Below, one piece after another: positions 36,613 to 47,000 of a DNA stretch of 56,867 nt. The position numbers and the translations under genes were made by a program. Origin of the DNA: an uncultured Bacteroidales bacterium (lineage in GTDB: Bacteria > Bacteroidota > Bacteroidia > Bacteroidales > ML635J-15); NCBI GenBank assembly GCA_937982115.1, contig CALJNE010000012.1, positions 1-56,867 on the forward strand. Direction: 5' to 3'. Below the pieces are notes generated by a model. It was not told the origin of the DNA. It saw nothing but the letters and a program-made list of their open reading frames with translations, and made no database searches. Numbering within the stretch: the stretch's first letter is position 1; each line of letters begins with the position of its first letter.

Positions 36613-39600
36613 ATGATAAAAAGAATTATTCTTATTAGTTTTGCTTTCATTGCAACAAACTACATTTTTTCTCAAAAGTTCGAGTATTACAGATTTGAAC
36701 CTGCACTGGTAAATGACAATGTAAGAAGTCTGGAAACTGACATTTATGGTAATATATGGATAGGCACAACAGGAGGAATTACAAAATTTGACGGCGTAAA
36801 TTTCACTTCATATACAACAAGTCAGGGACTTGGCGGTAACATAATTTACGATATTCATGCACATTCCTCAGGACTTGTTTATGCTGCAACATCCGGAGGG
36901 CTTTCCGTTTTTAACGGTACGAGCTGGACAAACTATACTGCCGGAGACGGATTGCCATCTACAAATGTATGGTGTGTTACCGAAGACCTTAACGGTGATA
37001 TATGGATCGGAACTTCTGATGTTGGAATTGCTCATTTCAACGGAACCTATTGGGAATCTTTCTCCACATCATCAGGGCTAATCTCAAATACAATTAAAGT
37101 GATTTTTGCTGACAGAAACGGAAATATCTGGTGTGGGGCAGGCAATGGTGTTTCAAAATTCGATGGTAGCAATTTCAAAAATTTCAATACAAGTAACGGA
37201 CTCCCCGGTCCAATAATTAATGAAATTATCCAGCTTGACAACGGAAATATTGCAATTGCAACGAATAACGGTATTTCAATATTTAACTTCAATAATTTCA
37301 CAAATATTACTACTGCTCAAGGATTGCCCGGAGCAAATGTACTCTGCCTTAAACAAGATTTTAATCAAAATTTACTAATCGGAACTTCTTCCGGATTTAC
37401 AATTTACAACTGGGCTACTTTCCAGACCTATACTGTTAATAACGGATTATCAAATAATATCGTTAACAAGATTACCTTATCAAAATCTCCGGCTCAAAAT
37501 CAGGTTTGGATTGCCAGTCCTTTTAATGGCGTTAGTATTTTTGATAATAACAACACTTTTATTATCTATAGAACTAATAAAAATCTCGTAAATGATAATA
37601 TAACAACCATCTTCAACGATAATGACGTTACATGGATTGGAACAGCCAACGGGTTAAATAAAGTTAAGGGACAAAATTGGAGAACTTTTACAACTACCGA
37701 TGGGCTTTCTACTAATTATATTACTGCTATTCATAAAGATTCCGAAAATAATATCTGGGTTGGAACTGTTAACGGTGTAAACAAAATTTCAGGATTATCA
37801 ATTACTAAAATTCTCACAGCTCATGGTTTAACCCATCCATATGTTACAAGTATTACATCCGACGGAACAGGGAAAGTGTATGTAGCTACTCTGGATAATA
37901 TAACAATTATACAAAACGGTATTGTAGTTGATACTCTTGATACTGACGATGGATTAGCGGATTCTGCGGTAAATGTTGTTCATTATCAGGATGGACTGCT
38001 GTGGATTATGACCGATGAAACCATTCAATATTACAATGGGATTAGTTTTACTGATGCAACAAATTTAGGATGTTTTACTTCTCTTACGATGTCAGGAGGA
38101 AAATCCGTTAACTCTTCTGCTTTTACTGCTTTAGGCGATAATAATGCTTTGAGAATTTACAACACAAGCATCCCATTTTACAATTGCTATGTTCATCCAT
38201 ACCAGAATAGTGCTACAATAAATTCTATTGTTGAACACAGTACCGGACTCTTCTGTTCTTTCGATAATGGAGAAATACAAAGACTATCATCATCAACTTA
38301 CTATTGGGAAGATTTTAGCACATTATATCCCGGATTAAACCCAGTTTTTAACCCAAGTTTTATTTCAAAAGACAATGATCCCAACTATTTATGGATTGGA
38401 TCCGACAATATGGGATTGGCAAAAGTATGTCTAACCTGCAACCAAAATTTAACACTTACAGCAACATCTCCAACTTGCTACAATTCTGTAAATGGACAGA
38501 TTAACATTACCTCGCCCGCCGGAACAAATTACTCCATAAACAATGGACAAAATTGGCAAGCTACATCAACATTCTCTGGACTTAAAGGTGGATATCATCA
38601 CATCCTAGTTAGAAATGCAAGCTCAGAAATTATTGCTGATAGCATATATTACTTAAACCACTACTCCAGTTCTATCGCCGGTGCACATATTTCAATTACA
38701 CAAATAAACTGCTACGGAAATGCAAATGGATCAATAGAATTAACATACACTATGCCGGCAAACCACATCTGGGAAAACATGGACAATTCATCACTGCTTA
38801 GAACAAATCTCGACCACGGTAATTATAGTGTTACTGTAACAGATGGTGCTGGATGTTCTAAAATTTTAAGCAACACAATAGTTCAACCAACCGAGCTTTC
38901 GGTAAGTGAAAATCACACAAATATAAATTGTTATGGATCCAATAACGGACAAATACAATTAAATATTTCAGGAGGAATGCCTCCATATACTGTAGTTTGG
39001 TCTTCAGGACATACCACTCCTTCAATTTCAGACCTTGCAGAAGGAAACTATAATTATACTGTTAGCGACGACAATTCTTGTATTAAAACAGGTACTGTAT
39101 ATATAAGCGAACCTGGAGAATTAAATGTTTCTGCTACTGTTATAAATAATGAATGCCATGGCAATTTGAATGGAAGTATAACAATTTCTATTACAGGAGG
39201 TGTGCCGCCCTACAATGTTTCATGGACACCAAACGCTTATGTCAGCGGTTATAATATTATCAATGCTCCGGCAGGAATATACAACCTACAAGTTGTTGAT
39301 GCCAATAATTGTACTTTTAATGCACAATACACTATTACTGAACCGCAAGGTATCACAATGAGTAATCTTAACATCAGTCATGTCCTGTGTCATGGACAAT
39401 CAACCGGAAGTATTACTTATAACGTTAGCGGAGGCTACGGAGATTTATCTTTCCTATGGACTAAGGATGGTGTTCCCGGAACTTTTGCTACAACCCAAAA
39501 TCTTAACAACATTCCAGCAGGAACATATCATTTAACAATTACCGACCAAAACAATTGCAGCAGTATATACAATTTCACAATTAATCAGTCCCCCGAACTT

Positions 39601-41118
39601 GTAACAAATATTACCGTAACTCCCATTTCCTGTGCAGGCAATGAAGACGGTCAACTTCTTGCAACTGCAACAGGTGGGTCGGGGATCATCAGTGCATATT
39701 TGTGGTACAACAGCCAGGACCAGGTTATTGGAGTTACTCCTCACATTACCGGACTTGGAGCAGGCGATTATTATGTTGTAGTTAGGGATAGTTATTATTG
39801 CTATGATACTGCTTACGCCTCTTTGACACAATCCACTCCGCATGTTTATCAGGTTATCACAAATAATGCAAGCTGCTTTGGCAAAAACGACGGTTCTATT
39901 CAAATAATTATTGACGGAGGCAGCGGGCCTGGATTTAACTTTAGTTGGCAGAACGGAGTGGCCGGAAATACAAACCTTGCAAATAATCTTGGTGCCGGCA
40001 CTTATTCTGTTACTATTACCGATCCTACAAATTGCGTAGAAATTCTGCAAGGTACTGTTACTCAACCGCCAATGCAGGATATTGGAGCTTTCAACCAACA
40101 AGAAGTAATTTGTTATGGAAACAGTATTATTCTTAACCCCGGAAATTTTGTTTCCTACCAATGGAGCACAGGAGCAACATCCCCAACAATCACTGTTTTT
40201 AACGAAGATTTATATTACGTAAGAGTGGTTGATGCTAACGGATGTCATCTTGGAGATACTGTTTTGGTTTTAGTCAGCACTGTTTATAACAATGAAAAAT
40301 TAAATCTTGCCACAGTAACTAATGACAACAAAGTAAAACTTATATGGAATAAAACTCCTAATCAAGGAACTGAATATTTTAAAATTTATAAAGAAATCAA
40401 CAGCAATTATGTTCCTATTGCTACTATACCATACAATCAGACTGCAATTTTCGTTGATAACGATGCTGTTGCAAATGAGTTCCCACATAGTTATAAATTA
40501 AGTGTGATAGATTCATGCGGTGCTGAAAGTGCACTGTCCACATTGCACAAAACCATGAGGTTGGAAGCCATGCATGACAACAATTCCGTATGTTACCTGA
40601 ATTGGAGTCCGTATGAAGGATTCTTTGTAGTTTATTATTATATAATGAGAGGTACCACTCCTGATAATCTCCAGGTTTTTGATTCTGTTTTATACAATCA
40701 ATACAATTACATTCAAATGAATCCAAACCCGAATGGAACATACTATAGAATTAAAGTTAAACGCATTGACGGAAGTTACCCAGGTGATGGAAACTACTAC
40801 AACGAAGCTTATTCCAACATAGTTTTCTGTCAGAATCCTACCGGTTTGGTGCTAAATCCTGTAAACGATCAACAAGTTTATCCGAATCCATTCATTGACG
40901 AGATCAATATTTCTTTCTCCTGTTTCTATGAAGATATTTTAACTTATTCCATTTACGATATTTCAGGGAAGCAGGTATTTGCTCCACAAACAATTAAAAC
41001 TTCATACGGTAATAATCAAATAAATATTCGTACAGACTTAAAATCCGGACTTTATTTATTGAACATAAAATTTAGCGATCAGGTTTATAATTACAGAATA
41101 GTGAAAATGCAAGAATAA
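36613..41118 (+). CDS. Giant T9SS type A cargo with beta-propeller and seven SprB repeats
   Basis: A 1501-residue exported protein with a signal peptide ending at IFSQ. Residues about 30-610 are two-component-regulator-propeller repeats, each with a DxxGNIWIGT-type strand (e.g. GNIWIGTTGGITKFDG, GDIWIGTSDVGIAHFNG), enough for one or two seven-bladed propellers. Then come seven SprB repeats from about 619 to 1152 (CYNSVNGQINI, CYGNANGSIEL, CYGSNNGQIQL, CHGNLNGSITI, CHGQSTGSITY, CAGNEDGQLLA, CFGKNDGSIQI). A fibronectin-like part follows. The end (about 1414-1501) has VYPNPFIDEINI, ISGKQVF and SGLYLLNIKF, the type A T9SS sorting domain. Such propellers are usually the sensor part of hybrid histidine kinases; here they are a secreted module. 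Likely a surface adhesin or binding protein. Confidence 0.87.
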   Translation: MIKRIILISFAFIATNYIFSQKFEYYRFEPALVNDNVRSLETDIYGNIWIGTTGGITKFDGVNFTSYTTSQGLGGNIIYDIHAHSSGLVYAATSGGLSVFNGTSWTNYTAGDGLPSTNVWCVTEDLNGDIWIGTSDVGIAHFNGTYWESFSTSSGLISNTIKVIFADRNGNIWCGAGNGVSKFDGSNFKNFNTSNGLPGPIINEIIQLDNGNIAIATNNGISIFNFNNFTNITTAQGLPGANVLCLKQDFNQNLLIGTSSGFTIYNWATFQTYTVNNGLSNNIVNKITLSKSPAQNQVWIASPFNGVSIFDNNNTFIIYRTNKNLVNDNITTIFNDNDVTWIGTANGLNKVKGQNWRTFTTTDGLSTNYITAIHKDSENNIWVGTVNGVNKISGLSITKILTAHGLTHPYVTSITSDGTGKVYVATLDNITIIQNGIVVDTLDTDDGLADSAVNVVHYQDGLLWIMTDETIQYYNGISFTDATNLGCFTSLTMSGGKSVNSSAFTALGDNNALRIYNTSIPFYNCYVHPYQNSATINSIVEHSTGLFCSFDNGEIQRLSSSTYYWEDFSTLYPGLNPVFNPSFISKDNDPNYLWIGSDNMGLAKVCLTCNQNLTLTATSPTCYNSVNGQINITSPAGTNYSINNGQNWQATSTFSGLKGGYHHILVRNASSEIIADSIYYLNHYSSSIAGAHISITQINCYGNANGSIELTYTMPANHIWENMDNSSLLRTNLDHGNYSVTVTDGAGCSKILSNTIVQPTELSVSENHTNINCYGSNNGQIQLNISGGMPPYTVVWSSGHTTPSISDLAEGNYNYTVSDDNSCIKTGTVYISEPGELNVSATVINNECHGNLNGSITISITGGVPPYNVSWTPNAYVSGYNIINAPAGIYNLQVVDANNCTFNAQYTITEPQGITMSNLNISHVLCHGQSTGSITYNVSGGYGDLSFLWTKDGVPGTFATTQNLNNIPAGTYHLTITDQNNCSSIYNFTINQSPELVTNITVTPISCAGNEDGQLLATATGGSGIISAYLWYNSQDQVIGVTPHITGLGAGDYYVVVRDSYYCYDTAYASLTQSTPHVYQVITNNASCFGKNDGSIQIIIDGGSGPGFNFSWQNGVAGNTNLANNLGAGTYSVTITDPTNCVEILQGTVTQPPMQDIGAFNQQEVICYGNSIILNPGNFVSYQWSTGATSPTITVFNEDLYYVRVVDANGCHLGDTVLVLVSTVYNNEKLNLATVTNDNKVKLIWNKTPNQGTEYFKIYKEINSNYVPIATIPYNQTAIFVDNDAVANEFPHSYKLSVIDSCGAESALSTLHKTMRLEAMHDNNSVCYLNWSPYEGFFVVYYYIMRGTTPDNLQVFDSVLYNQYNYIQMNPNPNGTYYRIKVKRIDGSYPGDGNYYNEAYSNIVFCQNPTGLVLNPVNDQQVYPNPFIDEINISFSCFYEDILTYSIYDISGKQVFAPQTIKTSYGNNQINIRTDLKSGLYLLNIKFSDQVYNYRIVKMQE

Positions 41119-41124
41119 TTTTTG

Positions 41125-41859
41125 ATGAGATATAAAATAGAACTTGCGTTCAGAGGAACAAATTTTCACGGCTGGCAACGACAACCTAATGCAACTTCAG
41201 TTCAGGAAGTATTGGAAAATGCTTTTAAACTGATATTTAAAGACAATATTGAGTTAACAGGTTGTGGCAGAACCGATACCGGAGTGCATGCAAAATATTA
41301 TCTTGCTCACTTTGATTCTAATCTTAAATACTCAAAAGAACAAGTTTTCAAGTTAAATTCGTTTTTAAACAATGATATTGTAATTTTCAACATCGAAGAA
41401 ACTTCAGATAATTTTCACGCAAGGTTTGACGCAGTTTGGAGAGAATATGAATATTTAATTTGTACCAGAAAAGATCCTTTTCTAACTGAATTTTCATGGC
41501 AAATAAAACTTATGCCGGATATAGAAAAAATGATTCTTGCTGCAAATCAACTCTTTAATTATAATGATTTCACAAGTTTCTCAAAACTGCATACAGATGT
41601 TAAGACAAATAATTGCAAAATACTCAAAGCAGAATTTTCTTTAGATGGACACATTATTAAATTTAATATTCGAGCCAACAGGTTTTTAAGAAATATGGTA
41701 AGAGCAATAGTAGGAACATTGATAGATGTTGGTTCAAGAAAAATTACGGTTGAAGATTTTTGTCATATAATAGAATCCAGCGACAGATCACTAGCCGGAC
41801 AGTCGGCACCGGCTCAAGGACTACACTTAATAAATGTTTGTTACTCTAAGGACGTATAG
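41125..41859 (+). CDS. truA: tRNA pseudouridine(38-40) synthase
   Basis: TruA converts uridines 38-40 of the tRNA anticodon arm to pseudouridine. The N-terminus reads FRGTNFHGWQRQPNATSVQ, and the catalytic Asp lies in CGRTDTGVHAKYYLAHFD. FNIRANRFLRNMVRAIVG near the C-terminus is also typical. I chose ATG 41125 (244 residues) over the TTG immediately before. It lies six bases after the propeller gene's stop codon and its 3' end overlaps the convergent histidine kinase gene by 14 bases. Confidence 0.94.
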   Translation: MRYKIELAFRGTNFHGWQRQPNATSVQEVLENAFKLIFKDNIELTGCGRTDTGVHAKYYLAHFDSNLKYSKEQVFKLNSFLNNDIVIFNIEETSDNFHARFDAVWREYEYLICTRKDPFLTEFSWQIKLMPDIEKMILAANQLFNYNDFTSFSKLHTDVKTNNCKILKAEFSLDGHIIKFNIRANRFLRNMVRAIVGTLIDVGSRKITVEDFCHIIESSDRSLAGQSAPAQGLHLINVCYSKDV

Positions 41860-43240
41860 AATTTATTTTGTTTAACCGAATTTGAAATTCTACCGATCTT
41901 ACATCTTCCGAAACAACTTTTATAATTGCACCAAGTTTTTTTGCCAGAATTTTAACAATAGTTAGTCCAAAACTTAATTGGTCGTGATTTAAATCAATCT
42001 TATTTATTCCAAAAGAATCGGATTCTATAACTTTGTTAATTTTATCTAAATCCATTTCAGCCGCTGAACTTTTAACATAAAAGCAAAATAGTTCTTTACC
42101 TTCAGTTATTCCAAATTCAATACTACCTTCTCTGGTATGATCAATTGCATTTTGCAATAAATGCTTCAAAATCCCGAAAAGCTTATTTCTATCAAGATAT
42201 ATATATGAATATTTACTATTGATTTTAAATTCGAAACTTACTTTTGACAAATCAGTTTTTATTCGGAAAACATTATAAAGTTCATTAAAAAAACTCTTCA
42301 ACTCTATTTCGGATTTTGAAATTTTGTCACTATCACTCTCAAACTCTGCTATTTCGATGATATTATCAATAATCTGTTCAAGTTTAAAACTATTATCGAG
42401 AATCACGGAGCACAACTTTTTACGATTATCCTCATCAATTTCTTTATTTAAAATCAAATTCGATAATCCTACGATAGCATTAAGTGGAGTTCTGATTTCG
42501 TGGGAAATATTTCTTAAAAAAATTGTCTTAAAACGACTGCTCTCCTCTGCTTTGATTTTTGCAAGTTTTAATTCCTGTTGTATTTTATTTTGTTTATCAA
42601 ATAATGTTTTTAGTTTTTGGTTGTATATTTCCAATTCTTTCTGTTGATTGTTACTAATTTGCAAGTTTGAATGAAAAGATTTATTAATTACAGAAAATGT
42701 ATTCCAATAAATCAATGTTTGAAAAGTGATTATTGATATTGTTAAAGTCCATGAAATTATATTCGAATTTGATGCTACAATATCCAATCTTAATTCAAAA
42801 ACATTAAAAGAATACATTAAACCAAAAAACAATAATGTAATAAATTGAAAAACTATTACAAAAAATGATTTTTGACTATCAAGAAAGAAAATTGCAAGAA
42901 TAGAAGAAGCAATAATAAAAGGTATTCCTGCTCCGGTAAATCCTGTTAAATACAAATTAAAAACAGCAATAAGATAATATGCAAATATCAAAAGAAAAAC
43001 TTTTCTGCCAAAACTCATAGTTTTGAAAAAAGCAAGAACCCATAAAATAAAAAGTATTGAAACAGACTGAATTAAAGTCCAGATATACAAATCAAACTTT
43101 TTACAAAAACTAATATTTATAAAAATTAAAGGTATTCCAAAAACCAGAGAAAAAAAACTCACCCGATAAAGCATAAGTTCTTTTACTTTATCGAGCGAGC
43201 TAAAAATATAAGGATTTGTTTTGAATAAATATTTTATCAC
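41846..43240 (-). CDS. Membrane sensor histidine kinase with altered ATP-binding box
   Basis: A 464-residue kinase with about six membrane segments up to residue 190, a helical linker, then a HisKA domain with the phospho-accepting His near residue 246 (FLRNISHEIRTPLNAIVGLS) and an HATPase domain with an N-box LLQNAIDHTREG near 362. The usual G1 box (DxGxG) is replaced by SSAAEMDLDK, while the G2-like GLTIVKILAKKLGA is kept. The change may weaken ATP binding. No response regulator is adjacent. It starts with GTG one base after the amylase stop, so it is translationally coupled to the two GH13 genes. Periplasmic ligand sensing is not obvious; the sensor is the membrane region itself. Confidence 0.87.
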   Translation of the reverse strand: MIKYLFKTNPYIFSSLDKVKELMLYRVSFFSLVFGIPLIFINISFCKKFDLYIWTLIQSVSILFILWVLAFFKTMSFGRKVFLLIFAYYLIAVFNLYLTGFTGAGIPFIIASSILAIFFLDSQKSFFVIVFQFITLLFFGLMYSFNVFELRLDIVASNSNIISWTLTISIITFQTLIYWNTFSVINKSFHSNLQISNNQQKELEIYNQKLKTLFDKQNKIQQELKLAKIKAEESSRFKTIFLRNISHEIRTPLNAIVGLSNLILNKEIDEDNRKKLCSVILDNSFKLEQIIDNIIEIAEFESDSDKISKSEIELKSFFNELYNVFRIKTDLSKVSFEFKINSKYSYIYLDRNKLFGILKHLLQNAIDHTREGSIEFGITEGKELFCFYVKSSAAEMDLDKINKVIESDSFGINKIDLNHDQLSFGLTIVKILAKKLGAIIKVVSEDVRSVEFQIRLNKINSIRP

Positions 43241-43241
43241 T

Positions 43242-44615
43242 TTATTTCTTTATTAGAATAAAATAATCCCATGGATTTAATTTAAGTTTTTCCAGACTTT
43301 TATAATCATAATCATCTAATCTTAAATACTCATAATAAACGTTTGCTTTGTCGAGCATATTCATACTTACAGCTGCAGGTTTGTTAGATAAGTTCAAAAT
43401 CACAACTATTTCATTTTCTCCTTTAACCCGTCTAAAAGCAAAAACAGGAGAATCGGGATAAGAATGTAAAATTTCCATAGTTCCACCGTATTCTCCGTTC
43501 CAGAGAGCTTCGTTCCGTTTCTTTAATTTAATAAGGTTTTTGTAGAACTCCTGATATTTATATTCTCCCCAATCAACTGTATCTTTATCAAAAAATCTTA
43601 GCCTTTTATTCATACCGGCTTCTTGTCCTGAATACAGCAAAGGCATGCCCGGGAGGGTAAAGCAAAGAACAGAAAAAGTTAAATGTCCGTCGCCATACCT
43701 TTCAAACTCGGTTCCGTTCCATGAATTTTCGTCGTGGTTAGTTGTGAATCTCATTCTAACACTTCCGGAAGGAAAATTCTCTGCTTCCCAGATTAAAATA
43801 GTATCTAACTCTGTAACAGGTTTTTCGCCTTTGGCAATCTGGTTCATGCCATGTAGTAACCACCAGGAGTAGGACATATCAAAAGCCTTTTCATGATGTT
43901 CGGGTTTTTCGGCCTCAGCAAGCATAAAAACAGGTTTTATCTGGTCGAGTTGTTTGCGAGCTTCGTTCCAGAATTCGGTAGGTACCATTTCGGCAACATC
44001 GCAACGGAAGCCGTCAATATTTGCTTCGATAAGCCAATACTTCATTGCACCAATCATTGAATCCCACAATTCATGATTATCGTAATTCAAATCAATTACA
44101 TCTTCCCAATCTTCTACAGGAGGAATAAAATTTCCATTTTTGTCTTTAGAATAAAATTCAGGTTTATACTTTGTCCAGTAATGATCCCATGCTGTATGAT
44201 TTGCTACCCAATCGAGAATAATATACATATTGTTTTCGTGAGCAGTTTTTACAAGTTCCTTAAAATCTTCAAAACTTCCGTATTCCGGGTTAACTTTTCG
44301 ATAATCTTTTATTGAATAATAAGATCCCAATCCCCCTTTTCTATTGAGTTCACCAATTTCCTGAATGGGCATAATCCATAAAATGTCTATACCCATTTCC
44401 TTAAGTCTTGGAATATCTTTAATAAAAGCTTTAAATGTACCTTCCGGAGTATGTTGACGCATATTCACTTCATAAATAACAGCGTCTTTAGCCCATTCGG
44501 GCATAATTTTTTGATACTCTGTATTTGTTTCGGGAACTTTTGGTTTATTCTTGCATGAATACGTTAAGCTTGCTGCCATAACAATAAAAATTAATGAAAA
44601 ATAAAAAGCCTTCAT
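43242..44615 (-). CDS. GH13 alpha-amylase-family lipoprotein, shorter
   Basis: A 457-residue lipid-anchored enzyme (lipobox LTYSC, Cys21) with a GH13 barrel. Motifs in order: VNMRQHTPEGTFKAFIKDI, DWVANHTAWDHYW, the nucleophile Asp near residue 205 in GFRCDVAEM, the acid Glu near 234 in FMLAEAEKPEHHE, and the transition-state Asp near 294 in TTNHDENSWNG. It should hydrolyse or rearrange alpha-glucans at the cell surface or in the periplasm. A three-base gap separates it from the larger GH13 gene upstream. Specific substrate is not predictable. Confidence 0.92.
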   Translation of the reverse strand: MKAFYFSLIFIVMAASLTYSCKNKPKVPETNTEYQKIMPEWAKDAVIYEVNMRQHTPEGTFKAFIKDIPRLKEMGIDILWIMPIQEIGELNRKGGLGSYYSIKDYRKVNPEYGSFEDFKELVKTAHENNMYIILDWVANHTAWDHYWTKYKPEFYSKDKNGNFIPPVEDWEDVIDLNYDNHELWDSMIGAMKYWLIEANIDGFRCDVAEMVPTEFWNEARKQLDQIKPVFMLAEAEKPEHHEKAFDMSYSWWLLHGMNQIAKGEKPVTELDTILIWEAENFPSGSVRMRFTTNHDENSWNGTEFERYGDGHLTFSVLCFTLPGMPLLYSGQEAGMNKRLRFFDKDTVDWGEYKYQEFYKNLIKLKKRNEALWNGEYGGTMEILHSYPDSPVFAFRRVKGENEIVVILNLSNKPAAVSMNMLDKANVYYEYLRLDDYDYKSLEKLKLNPWDYFILIKK

Positions 44616-44618
44616 AGT

Positions 44619-47000
44619 TTATCGTTTTTTAGTTATTATTTCAAATGAATATGGTTCTAATGAAAAAACAAAATCATCGTTAGTATTTTTAAGCGAACTT
44701 CCAAATTGAATAAGATAATTGTCCAAATCTTTGATATAGTTTTTCTTTATCATTATGTTCTCGGTTTGATTTTTTTGATTTATAAACACAAAAGATTCAT
44801 TATCAAAAAACCTTCTTTTATACACCATAACACCTTTCCTGCTTTCAAGCAGTCGTGTTGTTCCATAAATAAATTCAATGTTATTTTTTCGGATAGATAT
44901 AAGTTTACTTACAATATTTTTTGTTTGTAATTGATTTTCATTAAGATCCTCAAAAATCATCATTCTTCTGTTATCTGGATCACCCGCACCGGGCATTCCG
45001 ATTTCGTCGCCATAATATATGCAAGGCACGCCTGGGATAGTCATTATAAAACAGAGTAAATTCTGAAGTTTTTTATAAGATTCTATATTTTCCGTAAAAA
45101 TTTGTCTTTTCCATCCTGCTTCTTTGTCATCTTCTCCCGGCAGAACTCCCCCATCAGCGTAAGTAATAAATCGGATAAGATCATGGTTTCCGGTGATATT
45201 TCCCATAAGGTGATTAAATCCGTATTGGTTCAATGAAGCATAAAGAGATGCTGCTAGGGTTTGCATATCAGAATTTTCATTTGCAAAAGCATTACGGGCA
45301 TCAAAATAAAGATTAAAATCAAATTGAGCGTCGAGCATACCAGATCCTACATATCCACCAATTAATTCTCTGCTGCCAAATGTCTCTCCAATTTGATAAA
45401 ATGATTTCTCAGGAAAATTTGTTTTTATTTTTAGGGTTAAAGTTCTCCAGAAAACTTCGGGAATATGTTTTGTCGCATCGTGTCTGAATCCATCGAGATT
45501 GTATTTCTCTAACCAATATAAAGCTAGATTGGAAATGGTGTCGGTAACCTCCGAAATTTCGAAATTCCAAGATGGCAAAAAAGTATCGAACCAGGTTGTA
45601 AGCCTATGTTCTTCCCAGATTCTGATGTTTTTGCGACCATCGGGCAAATTTAGTGATGTTGCCCATTCAGGATTGTTTTTATAAAGCGGATTTTTCTCAT
45701 GAACATGATTTGCAACAAAATCAAGAATTACATTTATTTGATTATTGTGAGCAGTATTTACCAGATCTTTAAACTCTTGTTCCGTTCCGAATCGAGGGTC
45801 TATTTCTGTTAATGAAATTGGCCAGTAACCGTGATAACCTGAATAAAATCTATTAGGAGCCGGAAACTCTTTGTATGCCTCATCAGGATTTCTAAATATA
45901 GGCGAAATCCAAAGACAGGTAATTCCCAAATCATCAAAATAACCGTTATTTATCTGTTTGATTATCCCGGCTAAATCACCTCCGTTAAAATTTGCTCTTG
46001 GTTCTACACGCGGATCTTTCAGAGGAGCATCATTATCATAACGCCCGTTACAAAAACGATCTACAAGTATAGAATATAAAATGTTGGCATGTTTATATTC
46101 GCGTGATAATAACTTTGTGTCGGTTATCACTTTTCCAAAATGTAACGGAATCAAAACATCGTTATAAAAACAATTATCCTTTGAAGCATAAACTCTTATG
46201 TAAGAACTTTCCAATTTTTGAGCCTCGCGAGGTATTTCAATTTTATAAATGAAATCATTAAAATTCTTCAGATCAATCGGTATCAACTGGTTTTGCCAGA
46301 AAACTAAAAGTACATCAGGAACATCGCTAAACTCAAGACTAATACTTTTATCATCAAAGCTTTTTGTATCAATAAAAAGTTTATCATAAGAACAGGTTCC
46401 CGCAACTCTGAGTGCAGTATTGTACCCGCCAATCCCGTTTGGAACTGTATCCGCTGAATTGGGATGATTCATCCATTTACCATCGCAAACTAATTGATAC
46501 TGATATACTCCGGGATCTAAATTCAATTTACAATACCATCTCGAACCGTCAAAACTCATCGGAGTTGTTTGTGGAGACCAGGAATTAAAATCCCCGGCAA
46601 TTTGTACGGTATTATAAGTTTTATTTGCTGGAGTAACAAATTCAACTCTGACTTCTTCTTTGAATAATGTCTTACATACAATAGAATAAATGTCGTTCCC
46701 TTTGTAAATATTTATTAAAGAAAATGGAGCAAGTTTATTCTCCTTGATTAACAAAACATTATCTTTTATCTCATACTCACCTGCATTCCAGACAATAGAA
46801 TCTATGCCGGAAAAATCCGTAACATAATCCTCCAGAAATACTTTCAATGTATCATTAGAATAAGAATTAAGGATTTGAACACTTGCTATTCCGTGAATAG
46901 GATCATTCTCTACATTAAATGCACTTTTCTTATTGCTCTTACAAGAAAAAAATGTTGTTACTAATAGAATCAGAACAAAAGATAAACTTATTTTATACAT
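44619..47000 (-). CDS. GH13 alpha-amylase-family lipoprotein with CBM48-like domain
   Basis: A 793-residue lipoprotein (lipobox TFFSC, Cys20). After an N-terminal beta domain comes a CBM48/AMPK-type carbohydrate-binding module at about residues 117-201 (VQIAGDFNSWSPQTTPM). The GH13 barrel runs from about 305 (NILYSILVDRFCNGRYD); DFVANHVHEKNP, the nucleophile near 507 in DGFRHDATKHIPE, the acid Glu near 538 in QIGETFG and the NHD near 605 are all present. This layout resembles cyclomaltodextrinase/neopullulanase-type enzymes. It overlaps the upstream kinase gene by 13 bases. A role in starch or glycogen breakdown is likely. Confidence 0.92.
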   Translation of the reverse strand: MYKISLSFVLILLVTTFFSCKSNKKSAFNVENDPIHGIASVQILNSYSNDTLKVFLEDYVTDFSGIDSIVWNAGEYEIKDNVLLIKENKLAPFSLINIYKGNDIYSIVCKTLFKEEVRVEFVTPANKTYNTVQIAGDFNSWSPQTTPMSFDGSRWYCKLNLDPGVYQYQLVCDGKWMNHPNSADTVPNGIGGYNTALRVAGTCSYDKLFIDTKSFDDKSISLEFSDVPDVLLVFWQNQLIPIDLKNFNDFIYKIEIPREAQKLESSYIRVYASKDNCFYNDVLIPLHFGKVITDTKLLSREYKHANILYSILVDRFCNGRYDNDAPLKDPRVEPRANFNGGDLAGIIKQINNGYFDDLGITCLWISPIFRNPDEAYKEFPAPNRFYSGYHGYWPISLTEIDPRFGTEQEFKDLVNTAHNNQINVILDFVANHVHEKNPLYKNNPEWATSLNLPDGRKNIRIWEEHRLTTWFDTFLPSWNFEISEVTDTISNLALYWLEKYNLDGFRHDATKHIPEVFWRTLTLKIKTNFPEKSFYQIGETFGSRELIGGYVGSGMLDAQFDFNLYFDARNAFANENSDMQTLAASLYASLNQYGFNHLMGNITGNHDLIRFITYADGGVLPGEDDKEAGWKRQIFTENIESYKKLQNLLCFIMTIPGVPCIYYGDEIGMPGAGDPDNRRMMIFEDLNENQLQTKNIVSKLISIRKNNIEFIYGTTRLLESRKGVMVYKRRFFDNESFVFINQKNQTENIMIKKNYIKDLDNYLIQFGSSLKNTNDDFVFSLEPYSFEIITKKR

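Noticed and set aside
39532-40161. 209-codon minus-strand frame inside the propeller/SprB gene
   Set aside because: Antisense to conserved SprB repeats; its length reflects low stop frequency opposite repeat DNA.
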